From positions 1 to 64,000 of the forward strand of contig JAUVXV010000015.1 in NCBI GenBank assembly GCA_030603365.1: a stretch of 64,000 nucleotides of DNA, written 5' to 3'. Numbering within the stretch: the stretch's first letter is position 1; every line of letters begins with the position of its first letter. The notes under the pieces were generated by a model. The model saw only the letters and a list, made by a program, of their open reading frames with translations. It searched no databases and was not told the DNA's origin. Shown piece after piece: positions 17,703 through 26,940 of the stretch. Source of the DNA: Candidatus Heimdallarchaeota archaeon (lineage in GTDB: Archaea > Asgardarchaeota > Heimdallarchaeia > Heimdallarchaeales > Heimdallarchaeaceae). A program made the position numbers and the translations under genes.

Positions 17703-19055
17703 TTACTTCTTTGATTGTTTTCTAGATATGATATAGATTATTGATATAATCGAGAAAATGGACATAATAAGAAGTAAATAGTTAATTGTAAATTCAGAAA
17801 TTACAGACATGTAATTCAAGGGATATAAATCATCTCCACCTATACCATCGACCTCATAAATACCAGATATCCACTCATCCCAATAATTTCCTTCTGAAGT
17901 TCCTTCATGATACCATTTATTATCAACACCAATATCGGATGCTTGTGAGGTACCTCCATCATTATTACCCACAAAAGCATTATGATGAATCACATTGAAA
18001 CTACAAAATTCATAGATTTGAACACCATACCCGCTGTTTTCAAAGAGAAGATTGTTGTGGATTTCACTAAAAATTACACGATGTAAGAATATTCCAATTG
18101 CACTACCCTCGCATATATTATTGGAAATAGTTCCATTTTCACAGTAGTACAACAATATAGCTGTGTCTGAATTATCTATTTCATTATGTGTTACAAGAAG
18201 ATAGTTAGAATTTAAGAGATATAACCCTTCTCCACCATTATTATTAAGTGAATTTCTTGTTATTGTTAAATCATCAGATCTATCGGTTATTATTCCTACC
18301 CAGTTATTATCGACATTATTCTGAGTGACAGTTGTATAATTGCATAGATCATCGATAAAGATTCCATTGTCTGTACTTAATGTGATGGTATTATAGCTTA
18401 TCCATGCTGATTCAGATTTATGAAGGACTAAACCATTATTATAACTAGTGTAGATGGTATTCCCATCTATTGTACAATCGCTTGAAAAGAGTAAAACTAT
18501 TCCATCCCAAGCCCATTGACAGGTGTTGTCAAGTATCTCACAATGGGGAGAATATTCTAGTTTGATTGCATTATCTGAGAAATCAAGGCATGTATTATCA
18601 GAAATAAGAATATTTGGAGTATTTTGTAGATAAATCCCTATTGATGCTTCTCCCATTATATTGTTAGCAATTAATGCAGTACCTGATGGCACAGAATCAA
18701 TAAAAATACAAATATCTACCAATATAATATAATTATATTCTATAACAAAATACTTTGTAGTTCCAGTAACATAAATTCCATTTTCAGAGTTTGCACTTAT
18801 ATTATAATCGTTTATCACGTAGGGGTTATTGGACTCCCCTGTTCCATCCCCCAAGCTAAAAGCTGCTAATGCTGTATCATTAAGAATTTCAATAGCCCCT
18901 CTTTGTGGTGAATAACTTAGTCTGTTTTCATTATCTATCTGATCTAACGAGTATGCAATAGTTGTCTTGGATGAATGCATAAGAAGAGGTATAGATAAGA
19001 GTCCAAGAATAAGTAGAAGAATAATGCTTTTTTTATTTAATGGTTTTAGGTTCAT
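17703..19055 (-). CDS. Secreted NosD-like right-handed beta-helix protein
   Basis: A 450-residue exported protein with a signal peptide (residues about 10-35), a long series of 22-24 residue PbH1 coils (recurring N-x-[IL]-x-x-N and G-[IL]-x-[IL]), and a C-terminal hydrophobic helix with the tail SRKQSKK. The anchor is preceded by ISEF. NosD/CASH-type helices bind or cut carbohydrates in some proteins, but no catalytic residues were identified. A related protein is encoded at 48895. Confidence 0.85.
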   Translation of the reverse strand: MNLKPLNKKSIILLLILGLLSIPLLMHSSKTTIAYSLDQIDNENRLSYSPQRGAIEILNDTALAAFSLGDGTGESNNPYVINDYNISANSENGIYVTGTTKYFVIEYNYIILVDICIFIDSVPSGTALIANNIMGEASIGIYLQNTPNILISDNTCLDFSDNAIKLEYSPHCEILDNTCQWAWDGIVLLFSSDCTIDGNTIYTSYNNGLVLHKSESAWISYNTITLSTDNGIFIDDLCNYTTVTQNNVDNNWVGIITDRSDDLTITRNSLNNNGGEGLYLLNSNYLLVTHNEIDNSDTAILLYYCENGTISNNICEGSAIGIFLHRVIFSEIHNNLLFENSGYGVQIYEFCSFNVIHHNAFVGNNDGGTSQASDIGVDNKWYHEGTSEGNYWDEWISGIYEVDGIGGDDLYPLNYMSVISEFTINYLLLIMSIFSIISIIYIISRKQSKK

Positions 19056-19265
19056 AATTATTTCCTCAATTCAGTTAAATTTCTAATTTCTTTGTATATT
19101 CAGAAATAAAATGGTTCTACTAATAAATATGTCTGCTAGCATTACTATAAATCTAATGTATTCACTTCAAGGAAAATAGATATAATTGTTGCAAAATTGT
19201 TGCAATTTCATATTTACGTACTTCTTATATTTTTTCTATCCGATATCATATTGTTGGAGAACATT

Positions 19266-19550
19266 ATGGGGAAAAGGTATTGTTTCTATTGTAGAGAGTG
19301 TGAAATAAAACTTACTCTATTTGAAGAGGTTGGACAAAATTCTAAGCATCAAGTACACAACTATTATTGTTCGCAATGTGAGAAAATAGTCTATCATGAC
19401 ATCTGCTTAAATTGTCAGAGTAATCTTGAAAGAGTAATTGAAATTCCTATAAATATCCTAGAGAATACCAACGAAAAAGCAGAGAATGTTGAATGTCCAA
19501 GATGTAATAGTTTACTGACTGTAATTGTCTTTTTAGGAGAATGGGATTAG
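19266..19550 (+). CDS. Small multi-zinc-ribbon protein
   Basis: A 94-residue protein with four C-x2-C knuckles: CFYC (overlapping C-x2-C with the next Cys), CSQC, CLNC and CPRC, enough for two zinc ribbons. The frame is open from a TTG at 19197, which would add a hydrophobic leader, but GGAG at 19256-19259 lies 6 nt before ATG 19266 and decides the start. The function is unknown; nucleic acid or protein binding is likely. Confidence 0.65.
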   Translation: MGKRYCFYCRECEIKLTLFEEVGQNSKHQVHNYYCSQCEKIVYHDICLNCQSNLERVIEIPINILENTNEKAENVECPRCNSLLTVIVFLGEWD

Positions 19551-19614
19551 AGAGATTAATTATCTTTTGAAGAAATCATTCTGGTGCGCTTGAAGTTTTT
19601 TAGATTGGTGTGCA

Positions 19615-20193
19615 TCAGAGCATTCGATCCATTTTATCCATTTCTAATTGATTGACTAACCAAGCAAATGCTTCAACTACTCCAAAACCAGTTAAAGCAC
19701 TACAATCAAAAACAGCAAACGTACGATCACGCATATCTAGATGTAGATTGAGAAGTTGAATCATCATTGGAGCTTGAATAGCTGCAGGAAGGTCTTGTTT
19801 ATTTGCTAAAATCAAAGCAGGAACATTTTCTAGAATTGGATTATTGAATAAATGAACTCTAAGTATATCTCGGGCTTCTGCTAAACGTTCTATGTCAGCT
19901 GCATCAAGAACGAATATAACTGCTGAACAACCAGGATAATGTATATCCCATAGAAATCTAAATTGCTCTTGTCCAGCAACATCTATAGTGGTAATATCCC
20001 ATCCCTCGAAATTAATAGTATCAATATTTTGACCAATTGTTGGTGTCAAGTCTGCTTGAAATTGACCTGTGTTAATAAATTTGGTTAAGGTTGTTTTTCC
20101 TGCTGCATCAAGTCCCAAGATTAAAATCTTAGCTCTTTTCTCGGTTTTTAGTTTCTTCATCAACCATCGAGAAAAATTTGACATAAAACTCAT
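19615..20193 (-). CDS. Arf/Arl-like small GTPase
   Basis: A 192-residue Ras-superfamily GTPase. G1 is GLDAAGKTT (27-35), G2 Thr52 in PTIG, G3 DVAGQE (71-76), G4 NKQD (131-134) and G5 CSAL (164-167). GLDxAGKTT together with PTIGxN is the Arf/Arl/Sar pattern, not Rab or Ras; the usual Arf DVGGQ has Ala at the first Gly. There is no Gly2 for myristoylation, but residues 4-22 form a basic, aromatic helix (FSRWLMKKLK) that could sit on a membrane. GGAG upstream supports the start. Such GTPases are eukaryotic-signature proteins abundant in Asgard archaea. Confidence 0.92.
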   Translation of the reverse strand: MSFMSNFSRWLMKKLKTEKRAKILILGLDAAGKTTLTKFINTGQFQADLTPTIGQNIDTINFEGWDITTIDVAGQEQFRFLWDIHYPGCSAVIFVLDAADIERLAEARDILRVHLFNNPILENVPALILANKQDLPAAIQAPMMIQLLNLHLDMRDRTFAVFDCSALTGFGVVEAFAWLVNQLEMDKMDRML

Positions 20194-20453
20194 TTTGATA
20201 CTCCGTTGTGATGTACTTTCTCTGAAACTTGTTTCGAATTCAGCTGAATTAATGATATAAATAATATTGTATTGTTTTTAAGATTACTGATGGTCTGCTT
20301 CAGTTTGTTATGTACTTGAAATATGTTTAAAGATTCTCCTCAACATATTTGTAGCGAAATACTTTAGTAAATCATCTGAAACACCAGCATGAAGATTACA
20401 TCAAAATCTAATTTATGGAATTTACATAATAACGGCATGGGAAAGAGAATAAA

Positions 20454-20987
20454 ATGAAAAAGATAGTTGTAATTGGAAATTCAGCTTCAGGAAAGTCCAC
20501 CTTATCTATGAAAATCAAGGAATTGACAAATATACCTGTTTTTCATCTTGACAAGATTCTATGGAAAAAAGGTTGGGAAAGAACTCCAGAAGATGAATTC
20601 AGAGCTAAACAGACTGAGATTCTGAATCAAGATAAATGGATTATTGATGGAGTTGCATACAAGTCTACTATAGAAGAAAGATTCTCCTCCTCTGACACAA
20701 TAATCTACCTCGATACACCTTTAGAAATCTGTAAGGAAAGAGCTAAGACTAGAATGGAGGAGGATTTAATCAGACCTAATCCATATGTAAATGAAGGATG
20801 TCCATATCCTTTGGAATTAATAAAAGAACAAAACAAAGTTATAGAAAGATTTCATAACGAGTATCGAAAGTATTCTCTTAATCTTTTGGAAAAGTTCAAA
20901 GATTCAAAAGAAGTGTATCATCTAATTGATGAAGAGGATGTAAAAAAGTTTCTAGAAAAAATAAATCTTAAAAATAATTTTATCTAA
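20454..20987 (+). CDS. P-loop kinase, adenylate kinase-like (FlaR/topology-modulation family)
   Basis: A 177-residue nucleoside/nucleotide kinase-like protein with Walker A GNSASGKST at 8-16, the HLDKILWKKGW segment typical of the 'topology modulation' P-loop family, the substrate segment WIIDGVAYKST, and the R-x3-R lid (CKERAKTRMEED). The phosphate acceptor is unknown. It stands alone between divergent neighbours. Confidence 0.82.
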   Translation: MKKIVVIGNSASGKSTLSMKIKELTNIPVFHLDKILWKKGWERTPEDEFRAKQTEILNQDKWIIDGVAYKSTIEERFSSSDTIIYLDTPLEICKERAKTRMEEDLIRPNPYVNEGCPYPLELIKEQNKVIERFHNEYRKYSLNLLEKFKDSKEVYHLIDEEDVKKFLEKINLKNNFI

Positions 20988-21065
20988 ATGTAAAAAAATA
21001 AAAAAACTCTATGAAGGAATAGAAGAAAATTAGCAGATCTTTTGTCGTTCATTCAGTCTTTTCCT

Positions 21066-21440
21066 TTATTCTTTTATACCCCCTATTAGAAAGAGAATTC
21101 CGCCTATAAGAACTAGTATTCCTCCAGAACCACCTGCAACTAATCCTAATACAATGAGAATAATTCCCAACAAAACGCGATTCTTAATTGGTGTACCTAT
21201 TTTGAGTTGTAATTGCAACCAACTCCAAACTAGTAGTAGAACAAGGAAACCTAACACAATCATAATTAATCCATTAAGCCACCTAATTCCGGAAAATGAC
21301 AAAAATGACAGCTCACCAATTATTCCACTTACATCAGAAGCAATCGTTAAAATTCCTTGAATTATTAGAAGAAATCCACCTATTAAAGAATCAATATACC
21401 CCGCACTTATCCAATTTACCTTGTAGATAATAACAGACAT
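21066..21440 (-). CDS. Small four-helix membrane protein
   Basis: A 124-residue protein made of about four hydrophobic segments, the last two rich in Gly, Ile and Leu (GIILIVLGLVAGGSGGIL). It resembles generic small archaeal membrane proteins; no function is recognised. A broken relative of its C-terminal third lies at 25501-25671. Confidence 0.7.
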   Translation of the reverse strand: MSVIIYKVNWISAGYIDSLIGGFLLIIQGILTIASDVSGIIGELSFLSFSGIRWLNGLIMIVLGFLVLLLVWSWLQLQLKIGTPIKNRVLLGIILIVLGLVAGGSGGILVLIGGILFLIGGIKE

Positions 21441-21553
21441 AGTTACGACTTAATGATTTCTATTATAAAAATATTGTATTTCAATTCTTTCATGAAATCA
21501 GAGACAGTATTATAATATTGAAAATAGAAGTCAAATTCTGATTCTGCAGCAAA

Positions 21554-22243
21554 TCAGTTCTTAAGACTTTTAATTAGTTTAGTGTAGTTTTCGGAGGTAG
21601 ATACTAAATCAATAAGACTTAGTGTTTGGAGAACCGCAGTTATCTCAGCCAAAGAAAGTTTCTCCACTATTTGAACAAATTCTTCTGATTTTTCATTGAA
21701 CAGTTTAGAAGTAATTCTTTTTGAACTATCCATCATCGAATTTGTAAATTGCTCTAGGTTAGCGAGTTCAGGATCAGGAACATCATAAAGGAGACCAAGC
21801 AATTGGATTATACTCTCCAGACAATTTGGTTTTGTGCAAAAGATTTTTTCATAAAATGATTCTACGAAGATGAATTTAGCTGTTCTAGCAAAGAGTTTCT
21901 CTGTCATAGGTTTGTCCATTGCTACTCGTTTTCCAACTAGAACAACAAACTCAGCATCTATAAGCTGTTGAATGTACCTATACAACGATTTGTCAGAGCG
22001 TCTTTTCTTCTCAACATACTCCTCGATTTTCTTATCATCTAGAATACCTTGTTTCTTAGCTTCCTTTTCGATGAATTTAACATAATCTTCTCCTATCTCT
22101 TTAACAGTTTTGTATCCATCTCTTAGTGACATAAAAATCGGATAGTAAATAGGATTACCCATAACCTGCAACTTGTCTTCATCTTTAATCAGCATAACTG
22201 GTATTTGTTTAAAATTTTCATCTATCACATCTTGTGTTTTCAT
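21554..22243 (-). CDS. Putative archaeal winged-helix regulator
   Basis: A 229-residue soluble protein. Residues 25-125 look like a winged-helix module: a helix at GNPIYYPIFMSLRDG, KTVKEIGEDY as a first HTH helix, YRYIQQLIDAEFVVLVGKR as recognition helix and wing. The C-terminal 100 residues are helical and may bind a ligand or dimerise. A frameshifted relic of a close paralogue is at 58687-58880, beside the DUF4062 gene. Confidence 0.65.
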   Translation of the reverse strand: MKTQDVIDENFKQIPVMLIKDEDKLQVMGNPIYYPIFMSLRDGYKTVKEIGEDYVKFIEKEAKKQGILDDKKIEEYVEKKRRSDKSLYRYIQQLIDAEFVVLVGKRVAMDKPMTEKLFARTAKFIFVESFYEKIFCTKPNCLESIIQLLGLLYDVPDPELANLEQFTNSMMDSSKRITSKLFNEKSEEFVQIVEKLSLAEITAVLQTLSLIDLVSTSENYTKLIKSLKN

Positions 22244-22395
22244 GGGAAACCCTAACTTTGCTTCTATCTACTGATTTTAAAGCTTTCGCACACACTAATA
22301 AGGTTTCTCATTCAACGAGAAGACTTATAAGTATCTCTAAGAAACAGTCTCAATGCTTGAGAAAGCAAGAATGAAAAATATTCAAGGTGTTAATA

Positions 22396-23286
22396 ATGGA
22401 ATTTAAAACATATGAAGAATCAAGATTGAAAGATCTTGGAGAATTAGTTAAAGATGTAGTTAGTAAATGGGATGTGGATCCATGGTATCCTACAATGGAA
22501 CAGTTAAAAGAAGCATACGATTCAAATGAAAACTTTACTCCAGAGACTCGTCATTTCTTGTATGATGGTGATAAGCTTGTCGCGTTTCTAAGCAGTGCAT
22601 TGGAAACTGAGGTTGATGGAGTACAATGGGGATCCATTCATATGCCTTTCATAAGAAAAGGTTATGAAAAAGTCGGAGAGAAGTTGTACAAAAAGACAAT
22701 GGGATTACTCAAAGAGAAAGGTGCAAAAGCAATCTATACCAGCTCAAGACCAGAACATGGTTATATTCCTGATTTATTGGAGAAATGGGGTTTTGAGAAG
22801 AAAGATGCAGGTGGGAAAAGGGTCATTCTCTCAGCCAGTAAGTTTTCTGATCCCGAATATAAAGAACCTGATTATTTTAAGGAATTAGATCTTAATGATG
22901 ATGAAGGTTTGAAGAAATTCAAAAAAGTCTATCTCAAAGCTCGAAAGGAAGTCAAAGAAGAAGATTTTGATAGTACTATGAAACAATTCCGAGAGCGAGA
23001 TTTGACTATTTCTTGCATTGTAGCAAAGAAAGATGAAGTCTTATCTTATGGTCTTCTTTACAAAGCTGATCAAGAAAACAGATCATTTCTATCTTCGATA
23101 CCTATCTTCAATGAAGAGCATAAGTATATCCTCAAAGAAGTATTTGACTACATGGTCAATAAAGCAACAGAAAAAGGCTATGAGGAAATTTATCATGCGT
23201 TGGTTGATGAAGAAAGAGAAGAGCTCTACAAAGATATGGGGATAGAATTTAGTCCTTCATTTAGATACGAACTTAAGTTAGACTAA
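22396..23286 (+). CDS. GNAT-family acetyltransferase with tandem GNAT-like halves
   Basis: A 296-residue protein. The N-terminal half (residues 1 to about 150) has the GNAT fold pattern of a strand-rich start, then a helix and loop around RKGYEKVGEKLYKKTMGLLKEKGAKAIY. The C-terminal half repeats the pattern more loosely around HKYILKEVFDYMVNKATEKGYEEIY. The acceptor is unknown. GGTG at 22386-22389 precedes ATG 22396 by 6 nt, so the GTG at 22387 is not used. Confidence 0.8.
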   Translation: MEFKTYEESRLKDLGELVKDVVSKWDVDPWYPTMEQLKEAYDSNENFTPETRHFLYDGDKLVAFLSSALETEVDGVQWGSIHMPFIRKGYEKVGEKLYKKTMGLLKEKGAKAIYTSSRPEHGYIPDLLEKWGFEKKDAGGKRVILSASKFSDPEYKEPDYFKELDLNDDEGLKKFKKVYLKARKEVKEEDFDSTMKQFRERDLTISCIVAKKDEVLSYGLLYKADQENRSFLSSIPIFNEEHKYILKEVFDYMVNKATEKGYEEIYHALVDEEREELYKDMGIEFSPSFRYELKLD

Positions 23287-23298
23287 GTCAAGGATAAA

Positions 23299-23338
23299 TT
23301 TCCTCTTTTCTTTCTTTTTCTTTTTTTTCTAGTTTTTC
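23299..23338 (+). terminator. T-rich terminator after the GNAT gene
   Basis: Forty nearly pure pyrimidine bases with T runs up to eight lie just behind the stop at 23286, a typical archaeal termination region. Confidence 0.5.
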
Positions 23339-23445
23339 AAAATATTTCTGGAAAAATAATTTACTTTCACATACAATTAGCTGAGTTTGCAGAAATTTTT
23401 TAATAAAATAAAGTAGAAAAAGAGAAAAAGTTGGAAAGAAAACCA

Positions 23446-25491
23446 TTACAGTTGAATTTCAATCCAGTATGCAGGATGATCAGAGTGACCTTTTTCAATA
23501 TATACAGCATCACTAACTTCTATTCCAGAACTTAGAAATATATGATCAATATTACCAGAACTATTGTAACCAAGCAAGTCTTCGAAAGAGCCGTAATTGA
23601 CGACCCAACTGTCATTTAGAACGGCAGTTGTCATACTATATTGCAGAGTGGTTTTATTGAAATTAAAATCACCCATGAATATGACATTCTCTAGACCGTT
23701 TACACGACTTAGCATTTGTTCAACTTGGGAGATTTTTGCATCATATGTTCTTGCAGCTGGATGGTTTGAGAAAACATTGAAAGTTAGGGTTGAATTAAAT
23801 ACAATCTGTGCCTGGGTTGTTCCTATTTGTTGATGAGTACTATACATAAAGAAAGCAGCAACATCCGCAATGGGATACTTCGACAGTATAGCTGTACCAT
23901 AGGTGTTTGCAACTGTTTTGGGTCCTCGGTAAGAATACATATTCAGTTTATCTGCAAAATATCTAACAACATCTGAGTTACCACCACCGATTCTGACGGG
24001 ATCACATTCCTGTAAAGCAAGAATATCTGGGTCAACACTTCTTATCAATTCTAGTTGTCCATCATAGTTTTTTTCGCCTGATTGGTTTACACCTTGTCTA
24101 ATATTGTAGGTCATGATTATTAGTGAAGTTCTCCCTTCTTCTGGTGTTCCAGGATAAGGATTTGTAACAAAAGCTCCTACAACTGTTCCTAGGAATATCA
24201 ACCCTAATATCGTAAGAATGATGGATTTCGATTTAAGTTCTTTAGTTGTCTTTTCAAATTTCATAGTCTTCTTCTTGACTAAGATAATTGGTATTGTCAC
24301 GAATATACCAGGAATGAGAAAAGCTAGCCAGTATAAATCTCTGAATCCTGCGCTAATTGAACCCATATATCCCCAAACGTTGGGAAGTACTTGCATAAAT
24401 ATCATTATTAATATGTATAGTCCTGCACCTAAAGTAAAACTTCCACCTATTTTTGCTGGTTTTGGTTTTATTTTCAGTAATTCTCTTGATAATAGAATAA
24501 AATCAAGGTAAATTATTGGAGATAGAAGGATCATCAAGACTAAAGGGATATGATAAACCCAAGTCGTAGGTATTGCAATAATTGGGTAGGCGGCGGGATT
24601 ATCAGGGAAGAATAATCCATAGATTGGTATTATTTGATGTATGAGCACAGTCAAAGCTAGAGAGAGTGCAAAAAGTCCATTCCAAGCCCAGAGCATCCAC
24701 GATTTTAGTACATTCATTAAATCGGGTTTTAGAATCATTACACCGATGAACAAAGTTAACATAGCTAAAACGCCAATAACAATTCCAATATAGTTCCCTT
24801 CCGTCATTCTCGAAATAACTGTTGGACTAATAAATGTAAACCAAATGATTATGAAAACACTAGATAATCCAAGAGTTAGAAGAAGAATCTTCCCGAAATT
24901 TGCAGGACTTTTCTCTTCAACTTTATCTGTTTGATCAGGTTCATCACTTCGTAATAGTATTCCTACTAACATCAAAGTAGCAAGTATTCCTAGTACCCAA
25001 CCGATAATCTGATACCAACCATACACTGAGATATCTAATGTTGAGTTAACAGTTCTGAAGAGTATAGATAATGTTACAGCTATTGCTAGGGATATTCCTA
25101 GAGTTGTCCCAGTTTGTTGCTCTTTGTTTTTGATTCTTGTGAAATATGCAGGAAAGAAGATTAGGAAACTACTAACTGATATTCCAGCTAATATAAGAAA
25201 ACTTTCTCCTTTGAGTAATGGTTCTATTAATCGTGTAACAATGATTAGCTCTCCTAGAATAAACAAAGTCTTATCAGATATTGTCTTTCTAAAGAAGAGA
25301 AGTACTATAGATGAAAACAGAAATAATAATGCAAGAAGGTGCAGTGTAGGTTTCAATCCGAGTAAGGCATAATCATAAATTCTTTCAGCAAAATCTGATA
25401 GCATTTGGAAGAAGAACAGAAAAATTACACTGAAAATGATAAGTTCTGAATAATTGTTCTTAATAAGGTTCTTAAAATCTATCATAAACAA
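23446..25491 (-). CDS. Polytopic membrane protein with C-terminal EEP domain (paralogue)
   Basis: A 681-residue protein with the same plan as the product at 11129: an N-terminal block of 10-12 membrane helices and a C-terminal endonuclease/exonuclease/phosphatase domain with MTYNIRQG, LQECDP, GDFNFN, NIDHIF and SDHPAYW. The two share long blocks throughout, for example NGLFALSLALTVLIHQI against NGVFALSMTLTVLVHQI, so they are paralogues. The catalytic set is complete. Confidence 0.87.
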   Translation of the reverse strand: MFMIDFKNLIKNNYSELIIFSVIFLFFFQMLSDFAERIYDYALLGLKPTLHLLALLFLFSSIVLLFFRKTISDKTLFILGELIIVTRLIEPLLKGESFLILAGISVSSFLIFFPAYFTRIKNKEQQTGTTLGISLAIAVTLSILFRTVNSTLDISVYGWYQIIGWVLGILATLMLVGILLRSDEPDQTDKVEEKSPANFGKILLLTLGLSSVFIIIWFTFISPTVISRMTEGNYIGIVIGVLAMLTLFIGVMILKPDLMNVLKSWMLWAWNGLFALSLALTVLIHQIIPIYGLFFPDNPAAYPIIAIPTTWVYHIPLVLMILLSPIIYLDFILLSRELLKIKPKPAKIGGSFTLGAGLYILIMIFMQVLPNVWGYMGSISAGFRDLYWLAFLIPGIFVTIPIILVKKKTMKFEKTTKELKSKSIILTILGLIFLGTVVGAFVTNPYPGTPEEGRTSLIIMTYNIRQGVNQSGEKNYDGQLELIRSVDPDILALQECDPVRIGGGNSDVVRYFADKLNMYSYRGPKTVANTYGTAILSKYPIADVAAFFMYSTHQQIGTTQAQIVFNSTLTFNVFSNHPAARTYDAKISQVEQMLSRVNGLENVIFMGDFNFNKTTLQYSMTTAVLNDSWVVNYGSFEDLLGYNSSGNIDHIFLSSGIEVSDAVYIEKGHSDHPAYWIEIQL

Positions 25492-25500
25492 TTTATTTTC

Positions 25501-25671
25501 TTAGCTCATATAAAAGATTAACAGTGTAATTTGAGTTTTTTTTATACATCCAATCAGAAAGAGAATTCCGACTACAAGAACAAGGATTCCACTTGAACTT
25601 CCAGCAATTAACCCTAACTCTATGAGTATTATTCCTGAAAGAAATAAAAACGAGAGTGCTCCAACAACTAG
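25501..25671 (-). pseudogene. Relic of the small membrane protein gene at 21066
   Basis: On the minus strand this stretch encodes GIILIELGLIAGSSSGIL and then GILFLIGCIKK, matching the last third of the 21066 product (GIILIVLGLVAGGSGGIL, GILFLIGGIKE). An in-frame stop lies just upstream, there is no start codon, and the original stop is lost so the frame runs on to 25501. It is a decayed duplicate, not a working gene. Confidence 0.7.
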
Positions 25672-25695
25672 CTTTTACGAACCCTTAATGCAAAT

Positions 25696-26814
25696 CTACT
25701 CAATTATCCTATGCATCATATTCTCTAATGTACCCTTTCCTTTAATCTTTTTACCTTTCCAAGTTCCTTCAGATTCTAGAACATAGTTTGTTATGTACTG
25801 ATTCTCTTTTCCAAGAACACCTAGCCAAGATATTTTTGCTGTAGAGTTAACATTCAATTCTAAGAGATGGTTCCCAGTTGCATCTTTTCCTCCAGTTACT
25901 CTCCATGATATCGGAACTTTAGAGGGTAAATTTTCATCCTCTGCAAAACCAGTTTCTTCTATCTTGAAGTCATAAGGCTGAAAATGAAACCATTTATCAT
26001 CTAAAACCAAAGCTCCTTCTCCAGCTTCAAAGATTCCTTCTTCCGCTATATCTAGAGAATGATAAAACAGATGAATTGCCCCTTCAGGGAATTGCAAATT
26101 TAGCCATCGCCAATCATAAATGTGTAAGCTAGAAAAAATACCTATACCATGCTCAATTATACCACGACCATCATTGATTTCTATCGTCTGACCTTCTACA
26201 ACTATTTCTCCAGTAACTTTGAAAGCAAAGCTATCATAGAATTTCTGAGCCATAGAAGGGCTAATAGCCATTCTTCCATTATAGTAGACTAAGATTCCTT
26301 TATCGTTAATTGGAGTGTAGTTCAATTTCGCAGTGATGTCCAATTTTTTATCGTTAAACTCAAAGGAATAACCTTCTTCCCAAGTACCATCTATAAGAAA
26401 GTCTAGCTCAGGCTCTGAAACCTCTTGATGATATCGTTCTTTAGTCTTATTGATTAAGACCCCTTTTGGATAGAATTCATCCCATTTTCTAGTTTGGAGT
26501 TTTTCAGAAACAATAAAAGAATCCAAGACGGATAAACGAAGATCAGGAGCATCAACCCAGAAAAATCTGAAAACAGTATCTATTTTCTCAGGATCGTTTT
26601 TTCCTTCAGAGTTGAACATGACATAAATCATACCTTCCTCCATAGGACCTTTATTACCCTCAGATTGCGGATAGAGAGGATTTTCAAGTTTTACATTACT
26701 ATTAACAAACTTTTCTCCACTTTTTCTATTCGCTCGTTTAAGTTTCCAAAGAAATCCAAGATTCTTAAGAAAGAAAATGAGTTTTGGTTTAGGTTGTATA
26801 TCTGATCTACTCAT
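25696..26814 (-). CDS. AttH/CrtC-like lipocalin-fold protein
   Basis: A roughly 372-residue soluble, strand-rich protein. GRGIIEHGIG followed by DWRWLNLQF, and a C-terminal PISWRV ... GTWKGKKIKGKGTLE segment, resemble the AttH/carotenoid 1,2-hydratase lipocalin family, in which G-x-G-Y-x-[ED]-H and a Trp-rich strand recur. The assignment is by pattern only and moderate; the substrate is unknown. The frame is open from a GTG at 26859, but a TATA box (GTATATATTT, 26841-26850) would lie inside it, so ATG 26814 is preferred. Confidence 0.55.
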   Translation of the reverse strand: MSRSDIQPKPKLIFFLKNLGFLWKLKRANRKSGEKFVNSNVKLENPLYPQSEGNKGPMEEGMIYVMFNSEGKNDPEKIDTVFRFFWVDAPDLRLSVLDSFIVSEKLQTRKWDEFYPKGVLINKTKERYHQEVSEPELDFLIDGTWEEGYSFEFNDKKLDITAKLNYTPINDKGILVYYNGRMAISPSMAQKFYDSFAFKVTGEIVVEGQTIEINDGRGIIEHGIGIFSSLHIYDWRWLNLQFPEGAIHLFYHSLDIAEEGIFEAGEGALVLDDKWFHFQPYDFKIEETGFAEDENLPSKVPISWRVTGGKDATGNHLLELNVNSTAKISWLGVLGKENQYITNYVLESEGTWKGKKIKGKGTLENMMHRIIE

Positions 26815-26840
26815 ACTATCAGTTAAAATTGAAATTACAA

Positions 26841-26850
26841 AAATATATAC
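26841..26850 (-). promoter_or_regulatory. TATA box of the AttH-like gene
   Basis: GTATATATTT on the minus strand, centred about 31 nt upstream of ATG 26814. It argues against the upstream GTG as start and predicts a very short leader. Confidence 0.4.
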
Positions 26851-26940
26851 TTTTTCCACTAAATAATTGACTATTTCTTTCTTTCTTCAGTTTCTTTTTC
26901 TATTACTTCAAGTAGAAATAATTTTGATAAATTTGCTTTT

